In this document: positions 53,511 to 62,776 of the stretch, piece by piece | Position numbering within the stretch: the first letter of the stretch is position 1 | Layout: each line of letters opens with the position of its first letter | DNA from: Sphingorhabdus sp. | GTDB lineage: Bacteria; Pseudomonadota; Alphaproteobacteria; Sphingomonadales; Sphingomonadaceae | Direction: 5' to 3' | Assembly (NCBI GenBank): GCA_028279555.1 | Contig: JANQNO010000008.1 | Coordinates: forward strand, 248,001-312,000 | DNA length: 64,000 nucleotides | Made by a program: the position numbers and the translations under genes | Notes under the pieces: generated by a model | Told to the model about the DNA's origin: nothing | What the model saw: the letters and a program-made list of their open reading frames with translations, nothing else | Databases searched by the model: none

Positions 53511-54635
53511 TTAATTGGTGGCGGCCGCATCGGCGGCTTCTGCATTGTCGTTGGCGGCATCGGCTGCCGGTTCGGCCTCGGCTGCAGCAGCTTCAGCCGT
53601 CGCCTGCTCTTCAGCTGCTTTTTCCGCTGCCGCATTGGCGGCTTCTTCCGCCCTGATCTCTTCCGGCATCTTGCCGCCTTTCGATCTGACCCAGTTGGCA
53701 AATTCGGCAGGCGGAAGCGCCTCGATCGCTATGGGCATATAGCCATGGCGGGCACCGCACAGCTCGTAGCATTGCCCAAAATAAATGCCCGGCTTCTCGA
53801 TGGTCAGGGCCTGCTCGTTCAGGCGTCCGGGCACGGCATCGAGCTTGAACCAGAGCGAGGAAACGCCGAAGCTATGAATGACATCCGCAGCCGTCGTCTG
53901 GATGCGCAGCGGCACCCCGGCGGGGACGACCATGCGGTTATCAACTGCAAGCTGGTTCGGACCATCGGCGTCGGTGCGGAAACGCTCGCCCTCGCCGACT
54001 TCATGCTCTTCCTTGAGCATGTTGGAAACGATCTCGAAGCCGCCATGATCCGGATAGGTATAGGTCCAGTACCACTGATAGCCCGTCGCTTTGACCGTCA
54101 CCGCATTTTCGGGTGCAGGCTTGAACTGTTTGGCGAGAAGATCGAGCGAGGGATAGGCTATCCCCAGAAGGATCAGCGCGGGCACCAGCGTCCAGACAAT
54201 CTCTATCGTCGTGTTGTGGGTGGTTTTCGACGGCACCGGATTGGCGCGGCGATTATAGCGGATGATGACCCACAGCAGCAGCGCCAGTACAAAGAGCGAA
54301 ATCGCCACGATGATCGGCAGCAACACCGAGTTGTTGATCCATTTGGCGTAAGCACCGGTGGGGCTGTATTGTTCCTGAAAATCGATTCCCCTGTCGACGG
54401 GTTTGCCGACATTCTCCGCCGTCCGCGCATCCATTGGCGTATGGGTCGGTAGCACCTCGGCGGCTTCTTCTGCCGCCGGGGCGGCGGCGTCTGCGGCGGG
54501 CTGCTCCAACGGCGCTGCGACAGGCGCACTTGGCGCTTCGGCAACAGGGGCCGCAGGTTCCTGTGCTACCGCAGAGGCTGAGAGTGACAGCATCGCCAGG
54601 CTGAAAGCCAACAAAAATTTATTCAAAATACTCAT
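53511..54635 (-). CDS. ctaC: Cytochrome c oxidase subunit II with Ala-rich extensions
   Basis: The 374-residue precursor has a signal (LLAFSLAMLSLSASAVA), a long Ala/Pro linker (about 25-75) and two membrane helices (about 97-190). The periplasmic CuA domain has HSFGVSSLWFKLDAVPGRLN and the CuA site GQCYELCGARHGYMPI. After the domain come about 45 extra residues of Ala/Glu repeats that most subunits II lack. The ATG at 54635 is preferred over upstream frame extension to 54692. It is the first gene of the cox operon, with 228 bp to divergent pyrE. Confidence 0.94.
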   Translation of the reverse strand: MSILNKFLLAFSLAMLSLSASAVAQEPAAPVAEAPSAPVAAPLEQPAADAAAPAAEEAAEVLPTHTPMDARTAENVGKPVDRGIDFQEQYSPTGAYAKWINNSVLLPIIVAISLFVLALLLWVIIRYNRRANPVPSKTTHNTTIEIVWTLVPALILLGIAYPSLDLLAKQFKPAPENAVTVKATGYQWYWTYTYPDHGGFEIVSNMLKEEHEVGEGERFRTDADGPNQLAVDNRMVVPAGVPLRIQTTAADVIHSFGVSSLWFKLDAVPGRLNEQALTIEKPGIYFGQCYELCGARHGYMPIAIEALPPAEFANWVRSKGGKMPEEIRAEEAANAAAEKAAEEQATAEAAAAEAEPAADAANDNAEAADAAATN

Positions 54636-54863
54636 ACCCTTCGCCCCGTTTTTTTTCTTGAAAGCGCCTGGTTTCACCAAGGAAGCTCCCAAAAAATTCC
54701 AGCCCCGCCATGCGGACTCGCGCGGTCTTTAAGCCAAGCTTGTAACAGCCTCAAGCGCTATTCCGGCAAATTTATGGATTTATTTGTGGCAAATTTCCAC
54801 CTATTCGCGTTGCAAGCTGAAACATCATGATTGCATGAAACAAAAAGGACAAACACTCTCCCC

Positions 54864-55451
54864 ATGACCGAAGACGATATTCTCTCCGAATTCCGCGCCG
54901 CAGATGCGCTGCTTGAAGGGCATTTTCTGCTCTCCTCCGGGCGTCACAGCGCGCATTATCTGCAATGCGCCCGGCTGCTGATGAATCCGGAACGTGCCGC
55001 CAGAATCGCTGTCGCCATGATCCAGAAAATCCCGCGCGAGATTCGCAGCGAGATTGGATGCGTGGTGTCGCCTGCAATGGGCGGCGTGATTATCGGGCAT
55101 GAAGCTGCGCGCGCGCTCGGCGTCGATGCGCTGTTTGTCGAGCGCCCCGAAGGCAGCTTCGAACTGCGCCGGGGCTTTGCGCTCGAGAAAGGCACAAAAG
55201 TGCTGATGGTCGAAGATGTCGTGACGACCGGACTGTCCTCGCGCGAAGCCATAAAGGCGATCGAAACAGAAGGCGGTGATGTCGTTGCCGCTGCCTCTGT
55301 GGTGGATCGCTCGGCGGGCACCGCCGACCTGCCCGTGCCTTTCTTCCCGCTGATCCAGCTCAATTTTCCAACCTATGCGCCGGACGAGCTCCCACCTGAA
55401 TTGCAGCGAAGCGAAGCGGTCAAACCCGGCAGCCGCAAGGTGGCCGTCTGA
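54864..55451 (+). CDS. pyrE: Orotate phosphoribosyltransferase
   Basis: The 195-residue enzyme starts MTEDDILSEFRAADALLEGHFLLSSGRHSAHYLQCARLL. It has the PRPP-binding motif VLMVEDVVTTGLSSREA, with a preceding flexible loop FALEKGTKVL. It makes OMP from orotate and PRPP. The ATG at 54864 is favoured over an in-frame ATG at 54831. It is followed after 2 bp by pdxJ, so the two form an operon continuing to acpS and lepB. Confidence 0.94.
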   Translation: MTEDDILSEFRAADALLEGHFLLSSGRHSAHYLQCARLLMNPERAARIAVAMIQKIPREIRSEIGCVVSPAMGGVIIGHEAARALGVDALFVERPEGSFELRRGFALEKGTKVLMVEDVVTTGLSSREAIKAIETEGGDVVAAASVVDRSAGTADLPVPFFPLIQLNFPTYAPDELPPELQRSEAVKPGSRKVAV

Positions 55452-55453
55452 CA

Positions 55454-56194
55454 TTGGCCAGCCATCTCCGCCTTGGGGTCAATATCGATCATGTCGCGAC
55501 CATCCGCAATGCGCGTGGCGGCGATCATCCAGACCCGGTGCGCGCGGCGGAGATCGTCGCTGCGGTCGGCGGCGACGGGATTACCGCACATCTGCGCGAG
55601 GATCGGCGGCATATCCGCGATAGCGATCTGCACCGGATCATGGAATCCACCGATCTGCCGCTCAATCTGGAGATGGCGGCAACCGAGGAGATGCTGCAAA
55701 TCGCGCTCGATCACATTCCGCATGCCGCATGCATCGTGCCGGAAAAGCGCGAGGAGCGGACGACCGAAGGCGGGCTCGATGCCGCCGGCCAGCACAATCA
55801 TCTCGCGCCGATTGTGGGGCAGCTTGGCGAAGCAGGAATTCGCGTCAGCCTGTTCATCGAACCCCATGCGCGCCAGATCGAGGCGGCGATCCACCTGAAG
55901 GCACCCGTCGTCGAATTTCACACCGGGCGCTATGCGCATTTGCTGCTCGATGGCGACAATGAAGGCGCGCAGGCCGAACTGCGCCGGATCAGCGATGCCG
56001 CGGCGCTGGCCGCAAAGAATGGTATCGAGCCGCATGCCGGCCACGGCCTGACTTTTGAAAATGTGCAGCCGATTGCCGCCATCCCGCAGCTGGCCGAGCT
56101 CAATATCGGGCATTATCTGGTCGGCGAGGCGATCTTCATCGGGCTGGAAGAAAGCATCCGCAAGATGCGCGCGCTCATGGATGAAGCGCGGTGA
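55454..56194 (+). CDS. pdxJ: Pyridoxine 5'-phosphate synthase
   Basis: The 246-residue barrel enzyme starts with a TTG and reads LRLGVNIDHVATIRNARGGDHPDPVRAAEI, the canonical PdxJ N-terminus including catalytic-site residues. It continues with GGDGITAHLREDRRHIRD, MAATEEMLQIAL, CIVPEKREERTTEGGLD, VEFHTGRYA and HAGHGLTFENVQPIA. It condenses deoxyxylulose phosphate with aminoacetone phosphate. No ATG is available near this position, so the TTG start is the only reasonable one. It lies 2 bp after pyrE. Confidence 0.95.
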   Translation: MASHLRLGVNIDHVATIRNARGGDHPDPVRAAEIVAAVGGDGITAHLREDRRHIRDSDLHRIMESTDLPLNLEMAATEEMLQIALDHIPHAACIVPEKREERTTEGGLDAAGQHNHLAPIVGQLGEAGIRVSLFIEPHARQIEAAIHLKAPVVEFHTGRYAHLLLDGDNEGAQAELRRISDAAALAAKNGIEPHAGHGLTFENVQPIAAIPQLAELNIGHYLVGEAIFIGLEESIRKMRALMDEAR

Positions 56195-56208
56195 GAGATT
56201 GTGCAACC

Positions 56209-56365
56209 CATACCCCTCCCTCCTTCAGGGGGGAGGCAGTGAGACTTGGCAGCTTGCTGCCTAGTCGCAGCGGAGGGGGGGTTGGCCGTCTGTGCCAGAG
56301 CCATGCTGATAGCCCCCTCTCCTTCCGCCGCTTCGCGGCTCCCTCCTCTCCCCTGAAGGGGCGAG
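56209..56365. repeat. Dispersed palindromic repeat between pdxJ and acpS
   Basis: This spacer has GACTTGGCAGCTTGCTGCCT, then AGTCGCAGCGG, the same unit seen in two inverted copies at 258-403. It also has hairpin-forming borders (CCCCTCCCTCCTTCAGGGGGGAGG-like near 56215-56237 and CCCCTGAAGGGG at 56350-56361) and an internal CGCCGCTTCGCGGC-like hairpin. It has no coding potential. It lies inside an otherwise tight operon. Confidence 0.65.
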
Positions 56366-56375
56366 GGTTATCGGC

Positions 56376-56786
56376 ATGATCATCGGTCTCGGCTCTGACC
56401 TCTGCAATATTGAGCGCATCCAGAATTCGCTCGAGCGTTTCGGCGAGCGCTTCGAAAAGCGCGTCTTTACCGAGGCGGAGCGCGCCAAGGCCGCAAAGCG
56501 CCCCTACACCAGGGCGGGAACCTATGCGAAACGCTTCGCCGCCAAGGAAGCTTTTTCAAAGGCAGTCGGAACGGGATTCCGCAGCGGCGTTTTCATGAAG
56601 GATATCGGCGTGGTCAACGCGCCATCGGGCGCGCCGACACTGGCGCTGACGGGCGGCGCAAAGGAACGGCTCGACGCGATGATTCCCGCAGGCTATGATG
56701 CGCATATACATTTGACGTTAACCGACGATCATCCATGGGCGCAGGCCTTCGTTATTATCGAGGCGCAGCGCGCCGATACGAATTGA
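56376..56786 (+). CDS. acpS: Holo-[acyl-carrier-protein] synthase
   Basis: The 136-residue enzyme starts [26 protein letters not shown], with the metal-binding Asp8, and has [17 protein letters not shown] with the catalytic-site Glu and Lys. The length is standard for AcpS. It transfers phosphopantetheine from CoA to ACP. It lies 4 bp before lepB, the conserved pdxJ-acpS-lepB arrangement of alphaproteobacteria, here interrupted by the repeat upstream. Confidence 0.94.
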   Translation: MIIGLGSDLCNIERIQNSLERFGERFEKRVFTEAERAKAAKRPYTRAGTYAKRFAAKEAFSKAVGTGFRSGVFMKDIGVVNAPSGAPTLALTGGAKERLDAMIPAGYDAHIHLTLTDDHPWAQAFVIIEAQRADTN

Positions 56787-56790
56787 CAAT

Positions 56791-57747
56791 ATGACCGACA
56801 CAGCCACCCCTGCCGACAGCGCAAATCTTGAGCCGGATGAAAAAGCCGAACAGGCAGCCAGGAAACCATCGCGCTTGCGCAGCCTCTGGGAAGAGGTGAA
56901 GGGCCTGCTTTTGCTGCTGGTCGCGGTGCTGGCCTTTCACAGCTTTGTCGCCAAGCCTTTCTATATACCCTCCATCTCGATGATGCCCAACCTGCTCGTG
57001 GGCGACCGGCTGGTGGTCAGCAAATATCCCTATGGCTGGAGCTTTGTTTCGCCGACCATTCCCAATCCGGTTGCGATTTTCCGCTGGCTGGTTTTGCGCG
57101 AGGATGTCGAGGCGCTGGCCTTCACCGTCCCCGAACGCAAAGGCCGGGTATGGGGCGCAATGCCGAAGCGCGGCGATATCGTGATCTTCACGCCCGAGGG
57201 TTACCAGCAGGATTGGATCAAGCGCGTGATCGGCCTGCCTGGCGACACCATTGCGGTGAAAGACGGCCAGGTGATCCTGAATGGCGAGCCGGTCAGGCAG
57301 GAAATCCAGCCCAAACTGGTCCTGCCGGTCGATGCGAACAACCCATGCGACGAGTCCGATTTCCCTGGCGCGCTGGGCCGCGAAGCCGATGGCAGCCTGA
57401 CCTGCGCGCTCAATATCGTTCGCGAGACGCTGCCAGGTGGCGTAAGCTATGATGTGATCGATGCCAGCGAGAGCGATGCAGACAATATGGAAGAAATCCG
57501 CATTCCGGCCGGCCATCTGTTCATGATGGGCGACAATCGCGACAACAGCTCGGATAGCCGGGTCGCGCGCTATGAAGGCGGTCTAGGCGGACCGGTGGCC
57601 TGGGAACGCATCGGCGGCCGCGCGGAAATCGTGACGTTTTCCGTCGACGGTACCACCGGCCTCAACCCGGCAAGCTGGATATCATCGCTGCGTGGCGGCA
57701 GGGCTGGCACCAGCCTGCGCCCGGATCGCGCCCAAGAGGCGCAGTAG
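56791..57747 (+). CDS. lepB: Signal peptidase I
   Basis: The 318-residue protein has a cytoplasmic acidic tail and one membrane helix (about 36-52). The catalytic serine lies in PSISMMPNLLVGDRLVVSKY (Ser63), the catalytic lysine in DWIKRVIGLPGD (Lys144), and the box-E motif in FMMGDNRDNSSDSR. It cleaves signal peptides on the periplasmic face. It is longer than average through an insert around residues 180-225. It is followed after 3 bp by a small membrane-protein gene. Confidence 0.95.
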   Translation: MTDTATPADSANLEPDEKAEQAARKPSRLRSLWEEVKGLLLLLVAVLAFHSFVAKPFYIPSISMMPNLLVGDRLVVSKYPYGWSFVSPTIPNPVAIFRWLVLREDVEALAFTVPERKGRVWGAMPKRGDIVIFTPEGYQQDWIKRVIGLPGDTIAVKDGQVILNGEPVRQEIQPKLVLPVDANNPCDESDFPGALGREADGSLTCALNIVRETLPGGVSYDVIDASESDADNMEEIRIPAGHLFMMGDNRDNSSDSRVARYEGGLGGPVAWERIGGRAEIVTFSVDGTTGLNPASWISSLRGGRAGTSLRPDRAQEAQ

Positions 57748-57750
57748 CCC

Positions 57751-58020
57751 ATGGCCGTAGTCCTCTGCTTCCTTCTCGGCATAGCCAATTTCGCGATGCA
57801 CAAGGCGGTGATCGATTCCAGCCATCCCTTCGTTGAGGACACCAAGCTTTATTTTGGCCGCTATCTTGGAAAGTCGGGAAGCTATGTCTTTGAATTCCTC
57901 CTGCTTCTCGGTGCCATGATCTTTGCCAATCTGGGATCGACGATCATCGTCGTCTTTTATGTTCTTTATTCCCTGCTCAATATGCTGGCAGCTTGGCTCC
58001 TGCTGTCTGGTCGAGTGTGA
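57751..58020 (+). CDS. Small membrane protein of unknown function
   Basis: The 89-residue protein has hydrophobic segments at about residues 3-17 and 47-86, with a polar middle containing HPFVEDTKLYFGRYLGKSGSYVFEF. I do not recognise a family. It begins 3 bp after lepB on the same strand, so it is probably cotranscribed with it, and it ends about 110 bp before the TonB-dependent receptor gene. The sequence ends GRV without unusual composition. Confidence 0.65.
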   Translation: MAVVLCFLLGIANFAMHKAVIDSSHPFVEDTKLYFGRYLGKSGSYVFEFLLLLGAMIFANLGSTIIVVFYVLYSLLNMLAAWLLLSGRV

Positions 58021-58131
58021 CTACAATTGTGGTCGTTTGTCAGTCGGCGATAGCCGCTCGTCGAAATTCGCTAAACCGTTCAGCTGGTTGCTCGTAACGC
58101 GCAGTTGCGACGCAAGGGAGGGATCGCAAAT

Positions 58132-60270
58132 ATGGCCACATCGATCAGGCGTTCCAGCCTCGCCCGCCCTTCCCTTTTGCGGATGGCTTCCAGCGCCATC
58201 GCGGTTGCTACATGCGGCCTGCCGGCCGCGCTTTCGGCGCAAGATGCCGACAGCGAAAATATACCCGCCGCAAGTACGAATCTCGAACCGCGCGCAGAGA
58301 ACGGCAAGCAGATTTACGACGCAGCGCAATTTACGCGCTTTGCGCCGCGCACGGCGCTCGACATGGTCCGCCAGGTGCCCGGCTTCACCATCGATAGCGG
58401 CGATAGCAGCCGACGCGGGCTTGGTCAGGCGGACGAGAATGTCCTGATCAATGGCCAGCGCGTGTCCGGCAAGGACAATGACGCACGAACCGCACTTGGC
58501 CGAATTTCGGCCGACAATGTCCTGCGCATCGAGATTGTCGACGGCGCAACGCTCAGCATCTCCGGACTGTCCGGTCAGGTGCTCAATCTCGTGACACGCC
58601 AGGATGCCGATCAGGGCATCAGCGGTCAATTCAAATGGCGGCCTGTCTGGCGCGATTCGGGCAATAACTGGTTCGATAGCGAGGCCTCGATCAGCGGGAA
58701 AATCGGCAAGGGCAATTTCAACCTGGCATTCGAAAATGACGCCTTCCGTCCAGGCGCGGAAGGACCGGAAGATGTCACCGACCGTCTGGGCAACCTGATC
58801 TTTCAAAGGTTCGAAGAGGCGCGGGTAGAGGGCGATCGCCCAACGCTCAGCTTTCATTTTGATCGCACCAGCGAGGCCGGATCGATTTTCAATTTCGATG
58901 TGAAGGGACAGATCTTCCGTTATCGCGAACGCGTGGATACGCGCCGCGTGCAAATAGGGCAGAGCGATATTTTCGAGCTCTTTCAGGGCGGAGAGGACGA
59001 ATGGAATGCCGAGGTCAGCGCGGACTATGAATTCGCGCTGGGTGGAGGCCGGCTCAAGCTGATCGGTCTGCAACGCTTCGAAAATAGCGAGTTTGAAAAT
59101 TTCTTCGGTCAGACCTTCACCGACGGGACCTTGCCAAATGGCAGCCGCTTCGACCGCACCGGATTTGAAGGCGAGAGCATCCTTCGCGCCGAATATAACT
59201 GGAAAACCAAAGGCGGCACCGACTGGGGTATTTCCGCAGAAGGCGCTTATAACTTTCTCGACAATGAAGGCGCTCTTTTCTCGCTTGATGCAATGGGAAA
59301 TTTCCAACCCATTCCGATCGCCAATGCCAACAGCAAGGTGGAAGAATATCGCGGCGAAGTCATTGGCACCTATGGCCGCCAGCTTTCCAGCAATTTGACG
59401 CTGCAGGCGGCCGTCGGAGGTGAGTATAGCCGCATCAGCCAAACCGGCGCGCGGGGCCTTACGCGGTCCTTTGTGAGGCCCAAGGGCTCGCTGTCATTCG
59501 CCTGGAAGCCTTATCCCGATCTCGATTTCAGCCTGAAGATTGCGCGCGAAGTCGGACAGCTCAACTTTTTCGATTTCATCGCATCTGCCGATGTCGTCAA
59601 TAACGCTGACAATGCCGGCAATCCCAATCTGGTCCCGCCGCAAAAATGGCTGGTCGAGCTCGAAGCGCAGAAGCAGCTGGGTAACTGGGGTTCGACAACA
59701 ATCACTTTCACGGCGGAGAAATTCAGCGACATAGTCGATTCCATTCCGATAACGGCGACAACCGAAGCGCGCGGCAATCTCGACAGTGCAGAACGCTACG
59801 GCGTGGCGCTGGTGGCGACATTGCTGCTCGATCCCATCGGCTGGAAAGGCGCGAAGATCGACATCGAGGCCGATGCGCGCACAAGCAGCCTGCGCGACCC
59901 GCTGATCGGAAATTTCCGGCCCATCAGCAACCAAAGAAAATACCGCTATGAAGCATCCTTGCGCCATGATGTCCCCGGCAGCGACTGGGCCTGGGGCGCG
60001 GGTGCCGAAGAATGGCGACCGACCGTCGATTTCCGGCTCGACCAGCAGACGCTTTTTCAAAATCAGGGGCCTTATGTCTGGGCCTTTATCGAACATAAGG
60101 ATGTGGCGGGCCTGACTGTCAATTTCAATCTGGGCAACTTGCTTGGCCGCGGCGAACGTTTCACCCGGACGGCCTTTGTCGACCGCCGAGACGGCCCGAT
60201 CGATTTCGTCGAAGACCGCGTGCGCGAATTTGGCCTGATCTACCGCCTGACAATCAGCGGAAGTTTCTAG
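58132..60270 (+). CDS. TonB-dependent receptor-like outer-membrane protein
   Basis: The 712-residue precursor has a signal (ASSAIAVATCGLPAALSA). A plug domain follows (about 55-165: TALDMVRQVPGFTIDSGDSSRRGLGQADENVLINGQRV, then the RIEIVDGATLSISGLSGQVLNLVTR end). A large beta-barrel runs to the C-terminal phenylalanine (TISGSF). It should import a ligand such as a siderophore, sugar or vitamin with TonB energy. The ATG at 58132 follows AAGGGAGGG by about 10 nt. No clear TonB box is seen and no transporter is adjacent, so the ligand is unknown. Confidence 0.85.
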   Translation: MATSIRRSSLARPSLLRMASSAIAVATCGLPAALSAQDADSENIPAASTNLEPRAENGKQIYDAAQFTRFAPRTALDMVRQVPGFTIDSGDSSRRGLGQADENVLINGQRVSGKDNDARTALGRISADNVLRIEIVDGATLSISGLSGQVLNLVTRQDADQGISGQFKWRPVWRDSGNNWFDSEASISGKIGKGNFNLAFENDAFRPGAEGPEDVTDRLGNLIFQRFEEARVEGDRPTLSFHFDRTSEAGSIFNFDVKGQIFRYRERVDTRRVQIGQSDIFELFQGGEDEWNAEVSADYEFALGGGRLKLIGLQRFENSEFENFFGQTFTDGTLPNGSRFDRTGFEGESILRAEYNWKTKGGTDWGISAEGAYNFLDNEGALFSLDAMGNFQPIPIANANSKVEEYRGEVIGTYGRQLSSNLTLQAAVGGEYSRISQTGARGLTRSFVRPKGSLSFAWKPYPDLDFSLKIAREVGQLNFFDFIASADVVNNADNAGNPNLVPPQKWLVELEAQKQLGNWGSTTITFTAEKFSDIVDSIPITATTEARGNLDSAERYGVALVATLLLDPIGWKGAKIDIEADARTSSLRDPLIGNFRPISNQRKYRYEASLRHDVPGSDWAWGAGAEEWRPTVDFRLDQQTLFQNQGPYVWAFIEHKDVAGLTVNFNLGNLLGRGERFTRTAFVDRRDGPIDFVEDRVREFGLIYRLTISGSF

Positions 60271-60330
60271 TTTCCTTAAGGCGGAAGCATCGCTTGGTAA
60301 ATCGGCGCTGCATCCCTATATCCGCCAGCC

Positions 60331-62154
60331 ATGCCGCCGGACTATACAACCACGACCGATACGGAACCGCCGCTGCTTCCCACGCTGAAGCGTTTTCTTC
60401 CCTATCTTTGGCCGAAAGACGCGCCGGCTTTGCGCTTTCGCATTGTGCTTGCGGCGCTGCTCGTGCTCGCAGCCAAGGCGGCGATATTGTCGATGCCCTT
60501 TGCCTATAAGGCGGTGGTCGACGGGATGGCCGAGGGGCAGGACGTTGTCCTCACCATCCTGCTCCTGCTGGTTGCTGCCTATGGTCTGGCCCGTTTCGGC
60601 CAGGTCCTGTTCGACAATTTGCGCAACATCGTTTTTGAAAGGGTTGGCGGCGAAGCAGCCCGGCGGCTTGCCAGCGATACATTCCGGCATCTGCACGCGC
60701 TCAGTCTGCGCTTTCATCTTTCCCGCCGGACGGGCGAAGTCACCAAGGTCATCGAACGCGGCACGAAGAGCATCGACATCATGCTCTATTTCCTGCTGTT
60801 CAATATCGCGCCTACGCTGATCGAGCTGATCGCCGTACTCGTAATTTTTCAGCTGAAATTCGGTTTCGAACTGGTGGCTGCGACGATCATCATGGTGACA
60901 ATCTACATCACCTTCACCCGCAAGGTCACCGACTGGCGCAACAAGCTCCGCGCCGAGATGAACGATATGGATACCCGCGCCATCGGGCGTTCGGTCGACT
61001 CGCTGCTCAACTATGAAACGGTGAAATATTTCTCCGCCGAAGCGCGCGAGCAGGCGCGCTATGATGGCGCGGTCAAAGACTGGATGGAAGCCGGTATCAA
61101 GTCCGAAAACTCGCTCGGCCTGCTCAATGTCGGGCAGGCATTGATCACCAATCTGGCGATGGTCGGCGCTATGGCTTACACGGTGTGGGGATGGTCGCGG
61201 GGCCTGCTTACGGTTGGCGATCTTGTGCTTGTCAACACGCTCCTCATGCAGCTTTTCCGCCCTCTCGATCTGCTGGGCATGGTCTATCGCACCATCCGGC
61301 AGGGACTGGTGGATATGGACGCGATGTTCCGCCTGATCGACCGGCCGGCGGAGATCACCGATGCGCCGGGCGCGAGCGATCTGGCCGTTACAGATGGCGA
61401 AGTCGAGTTTACCGACATTTCCTTTGCCTATGACGATGACCGGAGAATACTGGACCGCCTCTGCTTTTCCGTACCGGCAGGCGAAACGCTGGCCATAGTT
61501 GGCCCTTCGGGCGCGGGAAAATCGACAATCGCGCGGCTGCTCTTCCGCTTCTATGATCCGGCTGGCGGTAATATCCGCATTGACGGACAGGATATTGCGG
61601 GCGTGACGCAGGCCTCTCTGCGCGCCGCGATCGGTATTGTTCCGCAAGACACCGTGCTATTCAACGACACGATCGGCTACAATATCGGATATGGCCGCGA
61701 AAAAGCGAGCCAGCGGGACATCGAGGAAGCGGCGCGCGGCGCAGCCATAGACGATTTTGTCGCATCGCTGCCGGACGGGTATGAAACGCAGGTCGGCGAA
61801 CGGGGCCTCAAGCTTTCTGGCGGGGAGAAACAGCGCGTGGCGATCGCCCGCACGCTTCTCAAAAACCCGCCGATCCTGATACTGGACGAGGCGACCAGCG
61901 CGCTCGACAGCAAAACCGAAGAGGCCATCCAGGATACGCTCAACCGGATTTCGGAAAAACGCACCACCATCATTATCGCCCACCGCCTGTCGACGATCAC
62001 CCATGCCGACAATATCATCGTGCTCGACAAGGGCCGGGTCGCCGAACAAGGAAACCACCCGGCGCTGCTCGCACAAGACGGCCTCTATGCGCAGCTATGG
62101 CACCGCCAGCAGGCCGAACAGGAAGAGGTGGTGGCAGTGCCAGCCGGAAGCTGA
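60331..62154 (+). CDS. Atm1/ABCB7-type ABC exporter (ATPase and permease)
   Basis: The 607-residue half-transporter has six membrane helices (about 25-310). Its ATPase domain has Walker A VGPSGAGKSTIARLL (about 392-406), signature LSGGEKQRVAIARTLL (about 495), Walker B ILILDEATSALDSKTE and H-loop IIIAHRLSTI. The segment NYETVKYFSAEAREQARYDGA is characteristic of the Atm1/HMT1 group, which exports glutathione-linked sulfur or metal compounds. It acts as a homodimer at the inner membrane. It is followed after 15 bp by the DUF442 lipoprotein gene. Confidence 0.93.
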   Translation: MPPDYTTTTDTEPPLLPTLKRFLPYLWPKDAPALRFRIVLAALLVLAAKAAILSMPFAYKAVVDGMAEGQDVVLTILLLLVAAYGLARFGQVLFDNLRNIVFERVGGEAARRLASDTFRHLHALSLRFHLSRRTGEVTKVIERGTKSIDIMLYFLLFNIAPTLIELIAVLVIFQLKFGFELVAATIIMVTIYITFTRKVTDWRNKLRAEMNDMDTRAIGRSVDSLLNYETVKYFSAEAREQARYDGAVKDWMEAGIKSENSLGLLNVGQALITNLAMVGAMAYTVWGWSRGLLTVGDLVLVNTLLMQLFRPLDLLGMVYRTIRQGLVDMDAMFRLIDRPAEITDAPGASDLAVTDGEVEFTDISFAYDDDRRILDRLCFSVPAGETLAIVGPSGAGKSTIARLLFRFYDPAGGNIRIDGQDIAGVTQASLRAAIGIVPQDTVLFNDTIGYNIGYGREKASQRDIEEAARGAAIDDFVASLPDGYETQVGERGLKLSGGEKQRVAIARTLLKNPPILILDEATSALDSKTEEAIQDTLNRISEKRTTIIIAHRLSTITHADNIIVLDKGRVAEQGNHPALLAQDGLYAQLWHRQQAEQEEVVAVPAGS

Positions 62155-62169
62155 TAACGGCGAAAGGCG

Positions 62170-62730
62170 ATGAAAAAAACTCTACTGCCTTTGTTATTGA
62201 TTGCAGCGCCGGTCCTCCTGGCCGGGTGCGATGTGCAACAGACTGAACAGCCAGAAGAGACATCTGAGAAGAAAGCCACCACCATGTTCCGCACGCTCGA
62301 AGCCGATATGCTTGCCAGCCCGCAAATCTCGGTCGCAGATGTAGCAGCTGCAAAAAATGCAGGCGTAACGCTGATTATCAACAACCGGCCGGACGGCGAA
62401 GATCCGACAGCGCCGCAGGGCGACGAGATCGCAGCCGCAGCCAAGGCGGCGGGCATCGATTACATCGCAATCCCAGTGACCCATGCCGGTTTCTCGCGAT
62501 CCCAAATCGACGCCACCAATGCCGCGTTAGACAAGGCCGAGGCGGCGGGCGGAAAGACGCTGGCCTATTGCCGCTCGGGTACCCGCTCGACTTTGCTCTG
62601 GTCGCTGGCGCAGGCCGCCAAGGGAGAAAGCCCGCGCGTTATCGCCGCCAAGGCCGCCGATGCCGGCTATGACGTCGCACCTATCCAGATGATGCTCGAT
62701 ACGCTCGCTGGTGCCGCGAAAGCCGAATAA
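62170..62730 (+). CDS. TIGR01244/DUF442-family lipoprotein phosphatase-like protein
   Basis: The 186-residue precursor has a lipobox (VLLAGC, Cys20). The mature domain matches the TIGR01244/DUF442 beta-lactamase-hydrolase-like family: ASPQISVADVAAAKNAGVTLIINNRPDGED and the phosphatase-type loop YCRSGTRSTLLW (CX5R). Relatives occur fused to persulfide dioxygenase or near sulfur metabolism genes. A lipoprotein form is less common. The neighbouring Atm1-type exporter, which handles sulfur compounds, makes a sulfur link attractive but unproven. Confidence 0.82.
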   Translation: MKKTLLPLLLIAAPVLLAGCDVQQTEQPEETSEKKATTMFRTLEADMLASPQISVADVAAAKNAGVTLIINNRPDGEDPTAPQGDEIAAAAKAAGIDYIAIPVTHAGFSRSQIDATNAALDKAEAAGGKTLAYCRSGTRSTLLWSLAQAAKGESPRVIAAKAADAGYDVAPIQMMLDTLAGAAKAE

Positions 62731-62776
62731 AGCGGCATACTCGACATGCCGCTGACATCAATGTAAGCAGGGCAGC

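Noticed and set aside
58021-59442. 473-codon minus-strand frame
   Set aside because: It lies antisense to the TonB-dependent receptor gene, and the translation has no recognisable motif.
60316-61647. 443-codon minus-strand frame
   Set aside because: It is antisense to the Atm1-type exporter and is rich in His/Arg/Gln typical of shadow translations.
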